Origin: JACPUX01 sp964517465
Lineage (GTDB): Bacteria; Pseudomonadota; Gammaproteobacteria; Burkholderiales; Casimicrobiaceae
DNA length: 64,000 nt
Direction of reading: 5' to 3'
Assembly: GCA_964517465.1 (NCBI GenBank)
Contig: CAZFEK010000006.1
Coordinates: 1-64,000, forward strand
Below the pieces are notes generated by a model. The model was not told the DNA's origin. It saw nothing but the letters and a program-made list of their open reading frames with translations, and made no database searches. The first letter of the stretch is position 1; each line of letters opens with the position of its first letter. Made by a program: the position numbers and the translations under genes. Of this stretch, positions 27,125-35,379 are shown one piece after another.

Positions 27125-27222
27125 TTGGACGAAACCCCCTATGCAACGAAAGTACTGGCGCACCTTTCTCGCGCGGCCCCGTTGCCAGGCGCAGCGCGAG
27201 TGCGCATAATCCAATCCGTCGT

Positions 27223-27245
27223 GATAATAGCTTCTATTCTGTCAA
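27223..27245. promoter_or_regulatory. Divergent control region between oxidase operon and cytochrome c4
   Basis: The 222-bp gap contains GATAAT (27223-27228, plus strand), a possible -10 box, and TTGACA on the minus strand (27240-27245), a possible -35 box toward ctaE. No partner boxes with good spacing were found, so the exact promoters are not assigned. The short gap between divergent oxidase and electron-donor genes suggests shared control. Confidence 0.3.
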
Positions 27246-27346
27246 GTGGCAATGATCAAGTTTTCGCAAGATTGTTGAAAGGGCTCTATTTCAGCCGACG
27301 GGATGCACCGGTTCGAGCGGTTTCTCATTTGGGATTGGAGGAAGGC

Positions 27347-28000
27347 ATGCGTTGTTTCAGTAGCAGGGTGGGCATGGGCGGGCTCGCGGTCATTGCTGCG
27401 AGCCTTATTGCGAGCCAGGCATGGGGTAAGGGAAACGTGCCCTCGGGACAAGAAAAAGCGATACCCTGTGGAGCTTGCCATGGGGTCGACGGCAATAGCC
27501 TCAATCCCGAATGGCCCAGCCTCGCCGGCCAACTGCCGCATTACCTGAAAAAACAGTTGCAGGACTTCAAGGCGGGGCATCGCGCCGATCCGCTGATGAG
27601 TCCGATGGCGCAACCGCTTTCGACAACGGATATCGACGATCTCGTCGCCTATTTCTCGGCGCAAACACCCAAGTCCGATGCCCAGGCCAGCGTGAGCCGG
27701 GAAGGAGAGCGTCTATATCTCAAAGGCAAGGCGCGGCCACAGGCGACGGCTTGCATCGGCTGTCATGGGCCGCGCGGGGAGGGCAACGCCGCATGGGCTA
27801 AGACCCTGGCCGCACCGCCCACCGTGCTCGCGCCGGCGATCGGGGGGCAGCACGCGGCTTACCTCGGCAAGCAGCTCAAAGCCTACCGCGAGGCGACCCG
27901 CAAAAACGATGTGGCGCACGTCATGCGCAGCATCGCCAAGAACCTCAGTGATCAGGAAATCGCGGCTTTGGCGGAGTACATCGCCGGCTTGCGGCGCTGA
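27347..28000 (+). CDS. Diheme cytochrome c4 family protein
   Basis: A 217-residue periplasmic protein with signal peptide (to about ASQAWG) and two cytochrome c domains. The heme sites are C41-G-A-C44-H45 and C136-I-G-C139-H140. Each domain carries the usual axial methionine candidates (MSPMAQPLS in the first, VMRSIAKNLS in the second). Cytochrome c4 donates electrons to terminal oxidases, matching the divergent ctaE-sco-ctaC-ctaD unit. The ATG at 27347 follows GGAGGAAGGC, and a longer upstream frame is not supported. Confidence 0.94.
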   Translation: MRCFSSRVGMGGLAVIAASLIASQAWGKGNVPSGQEKAIPCGACHGVDGNSLNPEWPSLAGQLPHYLKKQLQDFKAGHRADPLMSPMAQPLSTTDIDDLVAYFSAQTPKSDAQASVSREGERLYLKGKARPQATACIGCHGPRGEGNAAWAKTLAAPPTVLAPAIGGQHAAYLGKQLKAYREATRKNDVAHVMRSIAKNLSDQEIAALAEYIAGLRR

Positions 28001-28090
28001 AGGAAGGAACTTCGCGCCCGGAACAGACTGCGGCCGTAGGTGGCGAGCGCGGTGCCGCGCCGTTGATCGGTCTCAATTCGGTGGGGCAGC

Positions 28091-28957
28091 TCAAGCAGTT
28101 GTTCTGAGCAATTCAGAAGGCAAAGCCCGTATTGCCGCTGCGAGGTATGCGGCTTGGGGCCGCCTATCCATCACTGCTCGCGCGCGAGATTCGATTCCTT
28201 CCCGCTCTTTGGCGTCGCGGCACAAGCTTGCCGCAACCTCGGCAAGCTTGTCATAGGGGGCCAAACAAACACCGCTGGCGATATCCTGCTCGATGTAGGT
28301 TTCTGGATCCCATTCGCTGAGCACAACTTTGGCGTTGATCATCAAGTAGGACGCTCGAACGATTTCAAAAATTCGATAGTTTGGCGTGGCTCTCACCTGA
28401 ACGATCAGTTTTGCACGCGCGACATATCGGTCTCTCTCTTCACCAAATACTCCGCTGAGCGCCTTGACGCGCAGTCCGAGCGCAGGCATTCGTTCGAGCA
28501 CCGTGCGCCGGCGGGGTGAAAGCCACCCATAATGCAGCACATCGATATCCTGTTCGAGGTGCGGAATGCGCCGCAGCTCAGGCGCGCTGCCGATGGGCAC
28601 CAAACTGAGATGACGGAGCCCGAGGCGACTGAGTGCAGCAACGTTTTCCGCGCAGTAGTCCCAAACGACCCGGTCCCCGATCGACTCCAGAATCGAAGGG
28701 GTAAACCACAGCGAATCGGGAAAGTACTGTTCCAGATTGACGACAACCACGTTGGCCGGAAGACTGACGGGTGCGAGACGGGCCACCTTGTTGAGCCCAA
28801 AAACGATGTTGGTGGCATCGTCGCGCAAGTGATTTTCGGTGAGTATGGCCGTGTGACCGAGTGCCCGCAGTCCGTGGAAATAGGTTTCGGCAATCTCCGC
28901 AAAGCCCCGGGCAAGCTCGTCTCCTGGAGGAGAAAGTACCGACACGTTAAAAATCAT
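28091..28957 (-). CDS. CgeB/GT1-like glycosyltransferase family protein
   Basis: A 288-residue protein starting MIFNVSVLSPPGDELARGFA. The fold looks like a one-domain-shifted GT-B enzyme: an N-terminal Rossmann part (residues 1-110, VVNLEQYFPDSLWF) and a C-terminal part (IDVLHYGWLSPRRRTVLERM ... VRASYLMINAKVVLSEW ... GVCLAPYDKLAE) resembling CgeB/YkvP-type glycosyltransferases. The substrate is unknown. It is a lone gene on the minus strand, convergent with the cytochrome c4 gene. TPR-linked glycosyltransferases elsewhere in the window make a role in protein or surface glycosylation plausible. Confidence 0.7.
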   Translation of the reverse strand: MIFNVSVLSPPGDELARGFAEIAETYFHGLRALGHTAILTENHLRDDATNIVFGLNKVARLAPVSLPANVVVVNLEQYFPDSLWFTPSILESIGDRVVWDYCAENVAALSRLGLRHLSLVPIGSAPELRRIPHLEQDIDVLHYGWLSPRRRTVLERMPALGLRVKALSGVFGEERDRYVARAKLIVQVRATPNYRIFEIVRASYLMINAKVVLSEWDPETYIEQDIASGVCLAPYDKLAEVAASLCRDAKEREGIESRARAVMDRRPQAAYLAAAIRALPSELLRTTA

Positions 28958-29062
28958 CGAACACCATCAATGCCGCTGCCACCCGCAGGAGCAACCGCCC
29001 AAGCCAGAAACCGCCCAGCGCAAGTTCAAGGTTTCCACTGAAGGCCTTCTGGGACCATCCGT

Positions 29063-29452
29063 TCAGGGCGTTTGCTTCTGTATGAACTCAATCTTGTAAC
29101 CATCCGGATCCTCGACGAAGGCGATTACCGAGCCGCCGTGCTTCATGGGCCCCGCTTCGCGCGTCACTTTGCCGCCGAGGCGCTTGACCTCTTCGCAGGC
29201 GCGATAGGCGTCGGAGACGGCGATAGCGATGTGGCCGAAGCCATTGCCGATCTCGTAGCTGGTGGTGTCCCAGTTGTGGGTGAGCTCGATCACCGCCTGT
29301 TCGCTTTCCTCGCCGTAGCCCACAAAGGCAAGGGTAAACCGGCCTTCCGGATAGTCCTTGCGGCGCAGCAAACGCATGCCCAAGACCTCGTTGTAAAAGC
29401 GCAGGCTCCGTTCGAGGTTCCCGACGCGCAACATCGTATGCAGAAAACGCAT
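29063..29452 (-). CDS. gloA: Lactoylglutathione lyase (glyoxalase I)
   Basis: A 129-residue metalloenzyme detoxifying methylglyoxal as its glutathione hemithioacetal. MRFLHTMLRVGNLERSLRFY is the usual GloA start, with the metal ligand His5. ELTHNWDTTSYEIGNGFGHI supplies further conserved residues, including His near the second module, and the C-terminal FVEDPDGYKIEFIQ gives the Glu ligand. The start overlaps the rubredoxin stop (ATG-ATG across TGA), so the two may be translationally coupled. The ATG one codon earlier (29455) is equally possible. Confidence 0.96.
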   Translation of the reverse strand: MRFLHTMLRVGNLERSLRFYNEVLGMRLLRRKDYPEGRFTLAFVGYGEESEQAVIELTHNWDTTSYEIGNGFGHIAIAVSDAYRACEEVKRLGGKVTREAGPMKHGGSVIAFVEDPDGYKIEFIQKQTP

Positions 29453-29616
29453 CATCGCTCCAAGGCTTGGAAATCTTCTTTGCGGGCGCCGCATTCCGGG
29501 CAGGTCCACTGGGGAGGAAGATCTTCCCATCGAGTTCCGGGGCTGACCCCGTCCTCCGGGGCGCCTGAGGCCTCGTCGAAAAGGTAGTCGCAAACCAGAC
29601 AAAGGTATTTGCTCAC
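29452..29616 (-). CDS. Rubredoxin
   Basis: A 54-residue iron-sulfur protein. The Fe ligands are the two CxxC pairs in YLCLVCDYLFDE and WTCPECGARKEDF, spaced as in rubredoxin, with the conserved GVSPGTRWEDLPP between them. It is a small cytoplasmic one-electron carrier. The start is GTG at 29616 (MSKYLCLVCD); longer upstream sequence in this frame overlaps the divergent thiD and is not part of the protein. Rubredoxin divergent from thiD is a familiar betaproteobacterial arrangement. Confidence 0.93.
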   Translation of the reverse strand: MSKYLCLVCDYLFDEASGAPEDGVSPGTRWEDLPPQWTCPECGARKEDFQALER

Positions 29617-29642
29617 GATGGGCCAGGTTAGCGCGAATGCGG

Positions 29643-29648
29643 TAAAAT
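29643..29648 (+). promoter_or_regulatory. Possible -10 element for thiD
   Basis: TAAAAT lies 56 bp before the thiD ATG, in the short gap between the divergent rubredoxin and thiD genes. No clear -35 box is visible at the expected distance, so this is a weak call. Confidence 0.3.
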
Positions 29649-29703
29649 GCCATTCTACCCTCAAGCAGGATACCGGCGCGGTCGTCGCCGCGCCTTTCCC
29701 CCC

Positions 29704-30594
29704 ATGCCTGGCCCTGAAACCACTGCTGAATTTCCTCCCGTGGTGCTCACCTTCGCTGCAACCGACGGCACGGGCGGCGCCGGCCTCCAAGCCGATGTGT
29801 TGACACTGGCGAGTATGGGTTGCCACCCGCTTTCCGTGGTTACCGCCGTGACCGTCCAGGATACGCTTGGCGTCGAGGGGGTGATGCCGGTCAATGCGGA
29901 TTGGGTTGCGGATCAGGCGCGCTCGTTGCTGGAAGACGTCCCGGTCGATGCTTTCAAGATCGGCGTATTGGGTAGCGTCGAAAATATTGCCGTGATCGCT
30001 GAAATTCTTGCCGATTATCCCGAAGTTCCCGTGGTCCTAGACCCGGTGCTTGCCTCTGGGCGTGGCGACGAATTGGCAAGTGAGGAGATGTTGCGGGCGA
30101 TCCGCGAAATGCTCCTGCCATTGACTACCGTGCTCACGCCCAACAGCCTGGAAGCCCGCCGCCTGGCGGGTGAAGACGACGAAGAAGAGGACCCTAGCCT
30201 TGCTGACTGCGCGGCGCGGCTGATCGAAGAAGGCTGCGCCTACGTGCTGGTGACCGGAACGCACGAAAACACGCCGGAAGTCGAGAACCGGCTCTATGGG
30301 CGCGAAGGGCTGGTGCGCAGCGACACTTGGCCGCGACTTGCCGGCAGCTATCACGGCTCGGGTTGTACTCTGGCTTCAGCGCTCGCTGCCATGCTTGCCA
30401 ACGGTTTAGATTTGCCCGAAGCGGTGAAAGAGGCGCAAGATTACACGTGGCACACGCTGCACAGCGCCTATCGGCCCGGTATGGGGCAGTATCTTCCCGA
30501 TCGCCTGTTTTGGGCACGAGAGGACGACGAGGAAGACGCCGATTCCGAGCTCCAGCCCAAGCCCGATGTTTCCCCTTCTTCGCTCAGCCACTGA
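29704..30594 (+). CDS. thiD: Hydroxymethylpyrimidine/phosphomethylpyrimidine kinase
   Basis: A 296-residue ribokinase-fold enzyme phosphorylating HMP and HMP-P in thiamine synthesis. The N-terminal FAATDGTGGAGLQADVLTLA is a variant of the substrate-binding SDSGGGAGIQAD motif. DPVLASGRGDEL and VLTPNSLEARRL follow, then the anion hole and catalytic Asp region GSYHGSGCTLASALAAML. An acidic insertion (GEDDEEEDPS) and an acidic C-terminus (AREDDEEDADSE) are unusual. The ATG at 29704 is chosen, since upstream codons lie over the promoter. It overlaps thiE by 29 bp. Confidence 0.93.
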   Translation: MPGPETTAEFPPVVLTFAATDGTGGAGLQADVLTLASMGCHPLSVVTAVTVQDTLGVEGVMPVNADWVADQARSLLEDVPVDAFKIGVLGSVENIAVIAEILADYPEVPVVLDPVLASGRGDELASEEMLRAIREMLLPLTTVLTPNSLEARRLAGEDDEEEDPSLADCAARLIEEGCAYVLVTGTHENTPEVENRLYGREGLVRSDTWPRLAGSYHGSGCTLASALAAMLANGLDLPEAVKEAQDYTWHTLHSAYRPGMGQYLPDRLFWAREDDEEDADSELQPKPDVSPSSLSH

Positions 30595-31225
30595 CCGCTG
30601 GCCGGTACGGGGTCTGTACGCGGTAACGCCCGACGAACCCGATACTGGCCGACTTCTGCGCTTGGTCAGCGAGGCGATTGATGGCGGCGCTCGGCTGGTT
30701 CAATACCGCAACAAAAAAGCTCGCGGCACCTTGCGGCTGACGCAAGCGCTTGGGCTTTCGGCGGTCTGCCGAAAGCGCGGTGTTCCCTTGATCGTGAACG
30801 ACGATGTGGAACTTGCGCTCGAAGTTGAGGCCGAAGGCGTTCATCTGGGTCGTGAAGATGGCGATTTGCGGAACGCAAGGGTCCGGATCGGGAAGAAGCG
30901 CCTCCTGGGTGTTTCCTGCTACGACGATTTGGGGTTGGCAAGGCGCTCGGCGGACCAAGGCGCAGATTACATCGCCTTCGGTGCCGCGTTCGCGTCGCAT
31001 GTCAAGCCGGACGCGGTGCAGGCGCCGCTGGAGCTTTATGTCCGGGCCAAGCGCGAACTCGATGTTCCCGTCGTGGCCATTGGCGGAATCGACGCGACCA
31101 ATGCGAAGCTGCTTGCCGATGCCGGCGTTGATGCCGTGGCGGTAATCAGCTCCTTATTCGAATCGGAAGACGTGGCCGCAGCTGCAGCGGCGATAGGATG
31201 CTGGTGGACTGATCGGACGGATTAG
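30566..31225 (+). CDS. thiE: Thiamine-phosphate synthase
   Basis: A 219-residue TIM-barrel enzyme joining HMP-PP and thiazole phosphate into thiamine phosphate. Typical motifs are GLYAVTPDE, GARLVQYRNK (the QYR(N/D)K signature), VPLIVNDDVELAL, GVHLGREDGD, and the phosphate-binding VVAIGGIDATNAKLL and VDAVAVISSLF. It starts at an ATG within the end of thiD, so the two are coupled. The GT2-TPR gene starts 3 bp after its stop. Confidence 0.95.
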   Translation: MFPLLRSATDRWPVRGLYAVTPDEPDTGRLLRLVSEAIDGGARLVQYRNKKARGTLRLTQALGLSAVCRKRGVPLIVNDDVELALEVEAEGVHLGREDGDLRNARVRIGKKRLLGVSCYDDLGLARRSADQGADYIAFGAAFASHVKPDAVQAPLELYVRAKRELDVPVVAIGGIDATNAKLLADAGVDAVAVISSLFESEDVAAAAAAIGCWWTDRTD

Positions 31226-31228
31226 AAG

Positions 31229-32326
31229 GTGAGCATAGCGCAGCTGGAGTCGAGTCAAACGCCGAAGGAGGCACCACTGGTGACGGTGATTGTGCGCACT
31301 ATGGGACGTCCTGAGCTCGGCGCCGCGCTTGATTCTTTGGCTCGGCAGACGTACCCGAGCGCCGAAGTGGTTGTCATCGACGCCAGGGGAGAGGGGGGCA
31401 TACCGGTGGAAAGCCGGGTCGGATCGTTTCCAGCGCGCCTCATCAGTTTTGGAAAACCTCTTCGCCGGGCCGCAGCTGCCAACGCAGGGCTAGATCATGT
31501 ACGCGGAGCCTTTGTTAACTTTCTTGACGAGGATGATCTCATCGAGCCAGGGCACCTGGAAGCTTTGGTTCGGGGCATGGTCGCGCCGCCAAGCGTTGGT
31601 CTCGTGTATGTCGGGGTTCAAGTGTTTGAAGATGATGGTGACACTCCCGCTCGAATACTTCATTTCGAAGCCAGCCGAGAGGCGCTGTTTGAACGAAACT
31701 ATATTAGCCTTCAGGCGTCGCTATTCTCAGCCGACCTCCTGCGCTGCGGGTGTCGCTTTGATGAGCAATTCGATCTTCTGGAGGATTGGGATTTCGTGCT
31801 TCAGGTGGCTTGTCATGCGGAGCTTCGGAGGCTGCCGGAGATCACCTACCGCTACCGCTCGCACCTTGGCCAATCGGGCGCGAGCCTAAACGTGGAGGTT
31901 GAGGCCTTGGCTGAAGCGCATCGTGCGCTGGAGGTCAAATGGCACCATGTTGCGGAGCCGTTTCGCGCGAGAAGTCGAAATGAAATCCGCCTTGGCATGG
32001 AGGCACACAAGAGAGGCGAGTGGCGGGAAGCCGAGCGTTATTACCGCGGGGTTCTGGCGCGCAATCCGAGTGACGTCAATGCGCTCAATCTCGCCGGTAT
32101 GGCCAGTTTGCACCGCGGAGATACTTCCTTGGCAATCGAACTGCTCGACCGAGCCAATGGCGTCCGAGGTGATGTTGCGGGCCTTGCGTTCAACTTGGGT
32201 TTGGCGTACGAGGCCGCGGGGGACACACTGAGGGCGCATGCGGCTTATGTGCGCGCGAGAGAGATTGATCCGCAGTTTTCTCGGGCAACGGCCGCGATTG
32301 CTCGGTTGGAACAAAGCGGAGATTGA
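31229..32326 (+). CDS. GT2 glycosyltransferase fused to TPR repeats
   Basis: A 365-residue protein. Residues of about 16-230 form a GT-A family 2 domain: LVTVIVRTMGRPELGAALDS, then AAANAGLDHVRGAFVNFLDEDDL with the DxD-like EDD, and a later LLEDWDF acidic motif. About 250-360 are three TPR-like repeats (NEIRLGMEAHKRGEWREAER, AFNLGLAYEAAGDT). The start is ambiguous. GTG at 31229 directly follows thiE, but a GTG at 31280 is preceded by AAGGAGG (31265-31271) at ideal spacing and would begin MTVIVRTMGRP. The donor and acceptor are unknown. Its place between thiE and hemL, in a likely operon, is odd. Confidence 0.8.
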   Translation: MSIAQLESSQTPKEAPLVTVIVRTMGRPELGAALDSLARQTYPSAEVVVIDARGEGGIPVESRVGSFPARLISFGKPLRRAAAANAGLDHVRGAFVNFLDEDDLIEPGHLEALVRGMVAPPSVGLVYVGVQVFEDDGDTPARILHFEASREALFERNYISLQASLFSADLLRCGCRFDEQFDLLEDWDFVLQVACHAELRRLPEITYRYRSHLGQSGASLNVEVEALAEAHRALEVKWHHVAEPFRARSRNEIRLGMEAHKRGEWREAERYYRGVLARNPSDVNALNLAGMASLHRGDTSLAIELLDRANGVRGDVAGLAFNLGLAYEAAGDTLRAHAAYVRAREIDPQFSRATAAIARLEQSGD

Positions 32327-32333
32327 AGCGAAA

Positions 32334-33614
32334 ATGACCAAATCAGAGCAACTCTTCGACCGCGCTCAGCGAGTCATTCCGGGAGGCGTGAATTCGCCGG
32401 TCCGCGCATTTCGATCCGTTGGCGGAGCACCGCGCTTCGTCAACCGGGCCGAAGGCGCCTATCTGTGGGACGCGGAAGGGAAGAAATACATCGATTACGT
32501 GGGGTCCTGGGGGCCGGCCATTCTCGGCCATGCGCATCCTGAGGTCGTGCAAGCGGTACAAGAAGCCGCGACACGAGGACTGAGTTTCGGTGCACCCACT
32601 GAAAGCGAAATTGAGATTGCCGAGCTTCTGTGCGCCTTGCTGCCCTCTCTGGAGCTCGTGCGTCTGGTCAGTTCAGGCACTGAAGCGACCATGAGCGCCA
32701 TACGCATTGCACGCGGGTACACGCGGCGCGACAAACTGGCGAAGTTCGAAGGTTGCTACCACGGGCATTCCGACGGCCTGCTGGTGAAAGCCGGCTCGGG
32801 CGCGCTCACCTTCGGACACCCCAGTTCCGGCGGCGTGCCGGCCGAGGTGGCGGCTCACACGCTCGTTTTGGACTACAACGATCTCGACGGGTTGGCCGAA
32901 GCCTTTCGACTTTGTCCGGAACAAATCGCCTGTGTTATCGTCGAACCCGTCGCCGGCAACATGAACCTGGTTGCGCCAGAGCCGGGCTTTCTCGCGGGGC
33001 TGCGGGAACTATGCGACCAGCACGGGGCGGTACTGATTTTCGATGAGGTCATGACGGGTTTTCGCGTCGGCCCGCAGGGCGCCCAAGGATTGTTCGGCGT
33101 CACGCCGGATCTCACCACGCTGGGCAAGGTGATCGGAGGCGGTATGCCGGTTGCCGCTTTTGGCGGGCGGCGCGACATCATGTCCTGTGTGGCGCCGCTG
33201 GGTTCGGTGTATCAAGCGGGCACCTTGTCGGGCAACCCGGTGGCCGTGGCGGCAGGGCTGGCGACCCTTCGTCTGGTGTCTCAGCCGGGCTTCTATGAGC
33301 GACTTGCGGAACGCACCCTGCAGTTGACCGAAGGATTCAAGCGGGCCGGAGAAGTAGCCGGAGTTCCGATTCAGGCACAGGCCCTTGGCGGAATGTTCGG
33401 GGTATATTTCGCGCCGCAGCTGCCGGGTAGCTACCAGGAGGTGATGGCGTGCGACCGGGCGCGCTTCAACCGGTTTTTCCACGCCATGCTGGAGCGGGGT
33501 GTCTATTTGGCGCCCTCGGCCTATGAAGCCGGGTTCGTTTCTGCCGCGCATACCGCCCAGGACATCGAGCAGACCGTGCGAATGGCCGGCGAAGCGCTGA
33601 GGGTAACGGGGTAA
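32334..33614 (+). CDS. hemL: Glutamate-1-semialdehyde 2,1-aminomutase
   Basis: A 426-residue PLP enzyme making 5-aminolevulinate from glutamate semialdehyde (C5 heme pathway). It starts MTKSEQLFDRAQRVIPGGVN, the normal GSAM beginning. SSGTEATMSAIRIARG, CYHGHSDG, IFDEVMTGFR and the PLP-lysine segment TTLGKVIGGGMPVAAFGG are all present, as is QAGTLSGNPVAVAAGL. The length is normal. It starts 7 bp after the GT2-TPR gene. It supplies tetrapyrrole for the cytochromes encoded nearby. Confidence 0.97.
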   Translation: MTKSEQLFDRAQRVIPGGVNSPVRAFRSVGGAPRFVNRAEGAYLWDAEGKKYIDYVGSWGPAILGHAHPEVVQAVQEAATRGLSFGAPTESEIEIAELLCALLPSLELVRLVSSGTEATMSAIRIARGYTRRDKLAKFEGCYHGHSDGLLVKAGSGALTFGHPSSGGVPAEVAAHTLVLDYNDLDGLAEAFRLCPEQIACVIVEPVAGNMNLVAPEPGFLAGLRELCDQHGAVLIFDEVMTGFRVGPQGAQGLFGVTPDLTTLGKVIGGGMPVAAFGGRRDIMSCVAPLGSVYQAGTLSGNPVAVAAGLATLRLVSQPGFYERLAERTLQLTEGFKRAGEVAGVPIQAQALGGMFGVYFAPQLPGSYQEVMACDRARFNRFFHAMLERGVYLAPSAYEAGFVSAAHTAQDIEQTVRMAGEALRVTG

Positions 33615-33641
33615 CCCCCGGGCGGGCGTAGCTCGCCATGT

Positions 33642-33647
33642 TACAAT
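33642..33647 (+). promoter_or_regulatory. Possible -10 box for the type II secretion operon
   Basis: TACAAT matches the -10 consensus in 5 of 6 positions and lies 30 bp before the gspE TTG start, in a 63-bp gap after hemL. A -35 box is not recognisable in the GC-rich sequence upstream. Confidence 0.35.
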
Positions 33648-33677
33648 TTCCAGTTATTTTCACGATGGAACAAGGTC

Positions 33678-35375
33678 TTGCGCAAGCTTCTCGGTGAAAT
33701 TCTCCTTGAACGAGGCAAACTCGACTCGGCCGGTCTTGAACGCGCTCTGCGTTTGCAGGAAAGCGGTTCCGAACGCACCCGCCTCGGACAGCTGCTGATC
33801 ACGCTGGGGCTCGTCTCCGAACGCGACGTCGTGGAGGCTCTGGCGCAGCAGCTCGATCTGCCTCTGCTCGATGCCAAGGCCTTTCCCGAATTGCCGATCC
33901 TGGAGGAACGGGTCTCTCACCGGTTCCTGCGCGATGCCCGCGTTCTGCCAGTGCGCGAGGACGAGCGCGAAGTCGTGCTGGTGATGGCCGACCCGCTCGA
34001 CAGTTACGCGCTCGATGCTTTTCGTTTGGTCACTCAACGCGAGGTGAAGCCCGCCTTGGGCCTGCCCAACGAAATTGAGGCGGCGCTCGAGAGGCTCTAT
34101 GGCAGCGGCAAATCGGCGATGGGCCAAATCGTCGGTGATTCGGTCGAGACCCGTGTGGACGAAGGCAGCCTCGACGCAGACATCCAGCAACTGAAGGATC
34201 TTGCTTCCGAAGCCCCGGTCATTCGTCTGGTGAGCCTGATTATTACCCATGCGCTGGAGATGCGCGCTTCGGATATCCACATCGAACCGTTTGAGAACCG
34301 TCTGATCGTTCGTTATCGCGTCGACGGTGTGCTGCACGAGGCCGAATCGCCGCCACGGCGGCTCTCGGCGGCGGTGATCTCGCGGATCAAGATCATGGCC
34401 AACCTCGACATCGCCGAACGTCGTCTGCCGCAGGACGGGCGGATTCGGCTGCGGGCCCAGGGCAAAGAAATCGATTTGCGCGTATCCACCGTACCGACCA
34501 TGCACGGCGAATCGGTGGTCATGCGTATTTTGGATAAAGGCGGCGTGGCGCTCGACTTCGAGCGCCTCGGATTCGACGACGATGTCCTGGAAGTCTTTCT
34601 TTCGGTTCTCGATCAGCCCCACGGCATTCTGCTGGTGACCGGCCCAACGGGTTCGGGCAAAACGACCACGCTCTACACCGCGCTCGACCGGCTCAACAAA
34701 CCAGAGGTCAAGATCCTCACCGTTGAAGACCCGGTCGAGTACCAAATGCCCGGCATCAACCAGATTCAAGTCAAGCCGCAAATCAACCTCTCCTTTGCCA
34801 ACGCCTTGCGTTCCATCGTGCGACAGGATCCGGATGTCATCATGATCGGCGAAATTCGCGACCTGGAGACGGCCCAAATCGCGGTGCAGTCAGCGCTCAC
34901 TGGCCATATGGTGCTTTCCACAGTGCACACCAACGACGCCCCCAGCACGGTGAACCGCCTCTTGGACATGGGTGTGGACGATTACCTCCTAACATCCACG
35001 GTAAACGGAATCCTTGCGCAGCGTCTCGTGCGGACGCTTTGTAATCATTGTCGCAAGCCCTATGTGGCGGTTCCCGAACTGGTGGAGCAAATGGGCTTGC
35101 GAAGATTCAGCGCCGATTCAGAAATCGTGCTTTACCATCCAGGCGGCTGCGAACATTGTTCGGGCACCGGCTATATCGGTCGCGTGTCGATCATGGAAAT
35201 GTTGCCCATGACCGACCCGATTCGCAGTTTAGTCATGCGCCACGCCGGCGCCACCGAGTTGCGCGCCGAGGCGGTCAAAGAGGGCATGCTCACAATGTAC
35301 GAGAACGGGCTGCGCAAGGCGGTGCGGGGGGTGACAACGTTTGAGGAAGTCTTGCGCGTCACGCGCGAGGGTTGA
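33678..35375 (+). CDS. gspE: Type II secretion ATPase GspE
   Basis: A 565-residue hexameric ATPase driving pseudopilus assembly. An N-terminal MshEN-like domain (residues 1-150) precedes the core with SDIHIEPFENRLIVRYRVDG. Walker A GPTGSGKTT is near 322-330, the Asp box LTVEDPVEYQMPGI, Walker B VIMIGEIRD and His box LSTVHTNDAPS follow. A zinc tetracysteine is formed by CNHC near 455 and CEHC near 491. The start is TTG, preceded by GGAA at about seven bases; no better ATG lies in frame. It is the first gene of the operon. Confidence 0.94.
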   Translation: MRKLLGEILLERGKLDSAGLERALRLQESGSERTRLGQLLITLGLVSERDVVEALAQQLDLPLLDAKAFPELPILEERVSHRFLRDARVLPVREDEREVVLVMADPLDSYALDAFRLVTQREVKPALGLPNEIEAALERLYGSGKSAMGQIVGDSVETRVDEGSLDADIQQLKDLASEAPVIRLVSLIITHALEMRASDIHIEPFENRLIVRYRVDGVLHEAESPPRRLSAAVISRIKIMANLDIAERRLPQDGRIRLRAQGKEIDLRVSTVPTMHGESVVMRILDKGGVALDFERLGFDDDVLEVFLSVLDQPHGILLVTGPTGSGKTTTLYTALDRLNKPEVKILTVEDPVEYQMPGINQIQVKPQINLSFANALRSIVRQDPDVIMIGEIRDLETAQIAVQSALTGHMVLSTVHTNDAPSTVNRLLDMGVDDYLLTSTVNGILAQRLVRTLCNHCRKPYVAVPELVEQMGLRRFSADSEIVLYHPGGCEHCSGTGYIGRVSIMEMLPMTDPIRSLVMRHAGATELRAEAVKEGMLTMYENGLRKAVRGVTTFEEVLRVTREG

Positions 35376-35379
35376 GGTC

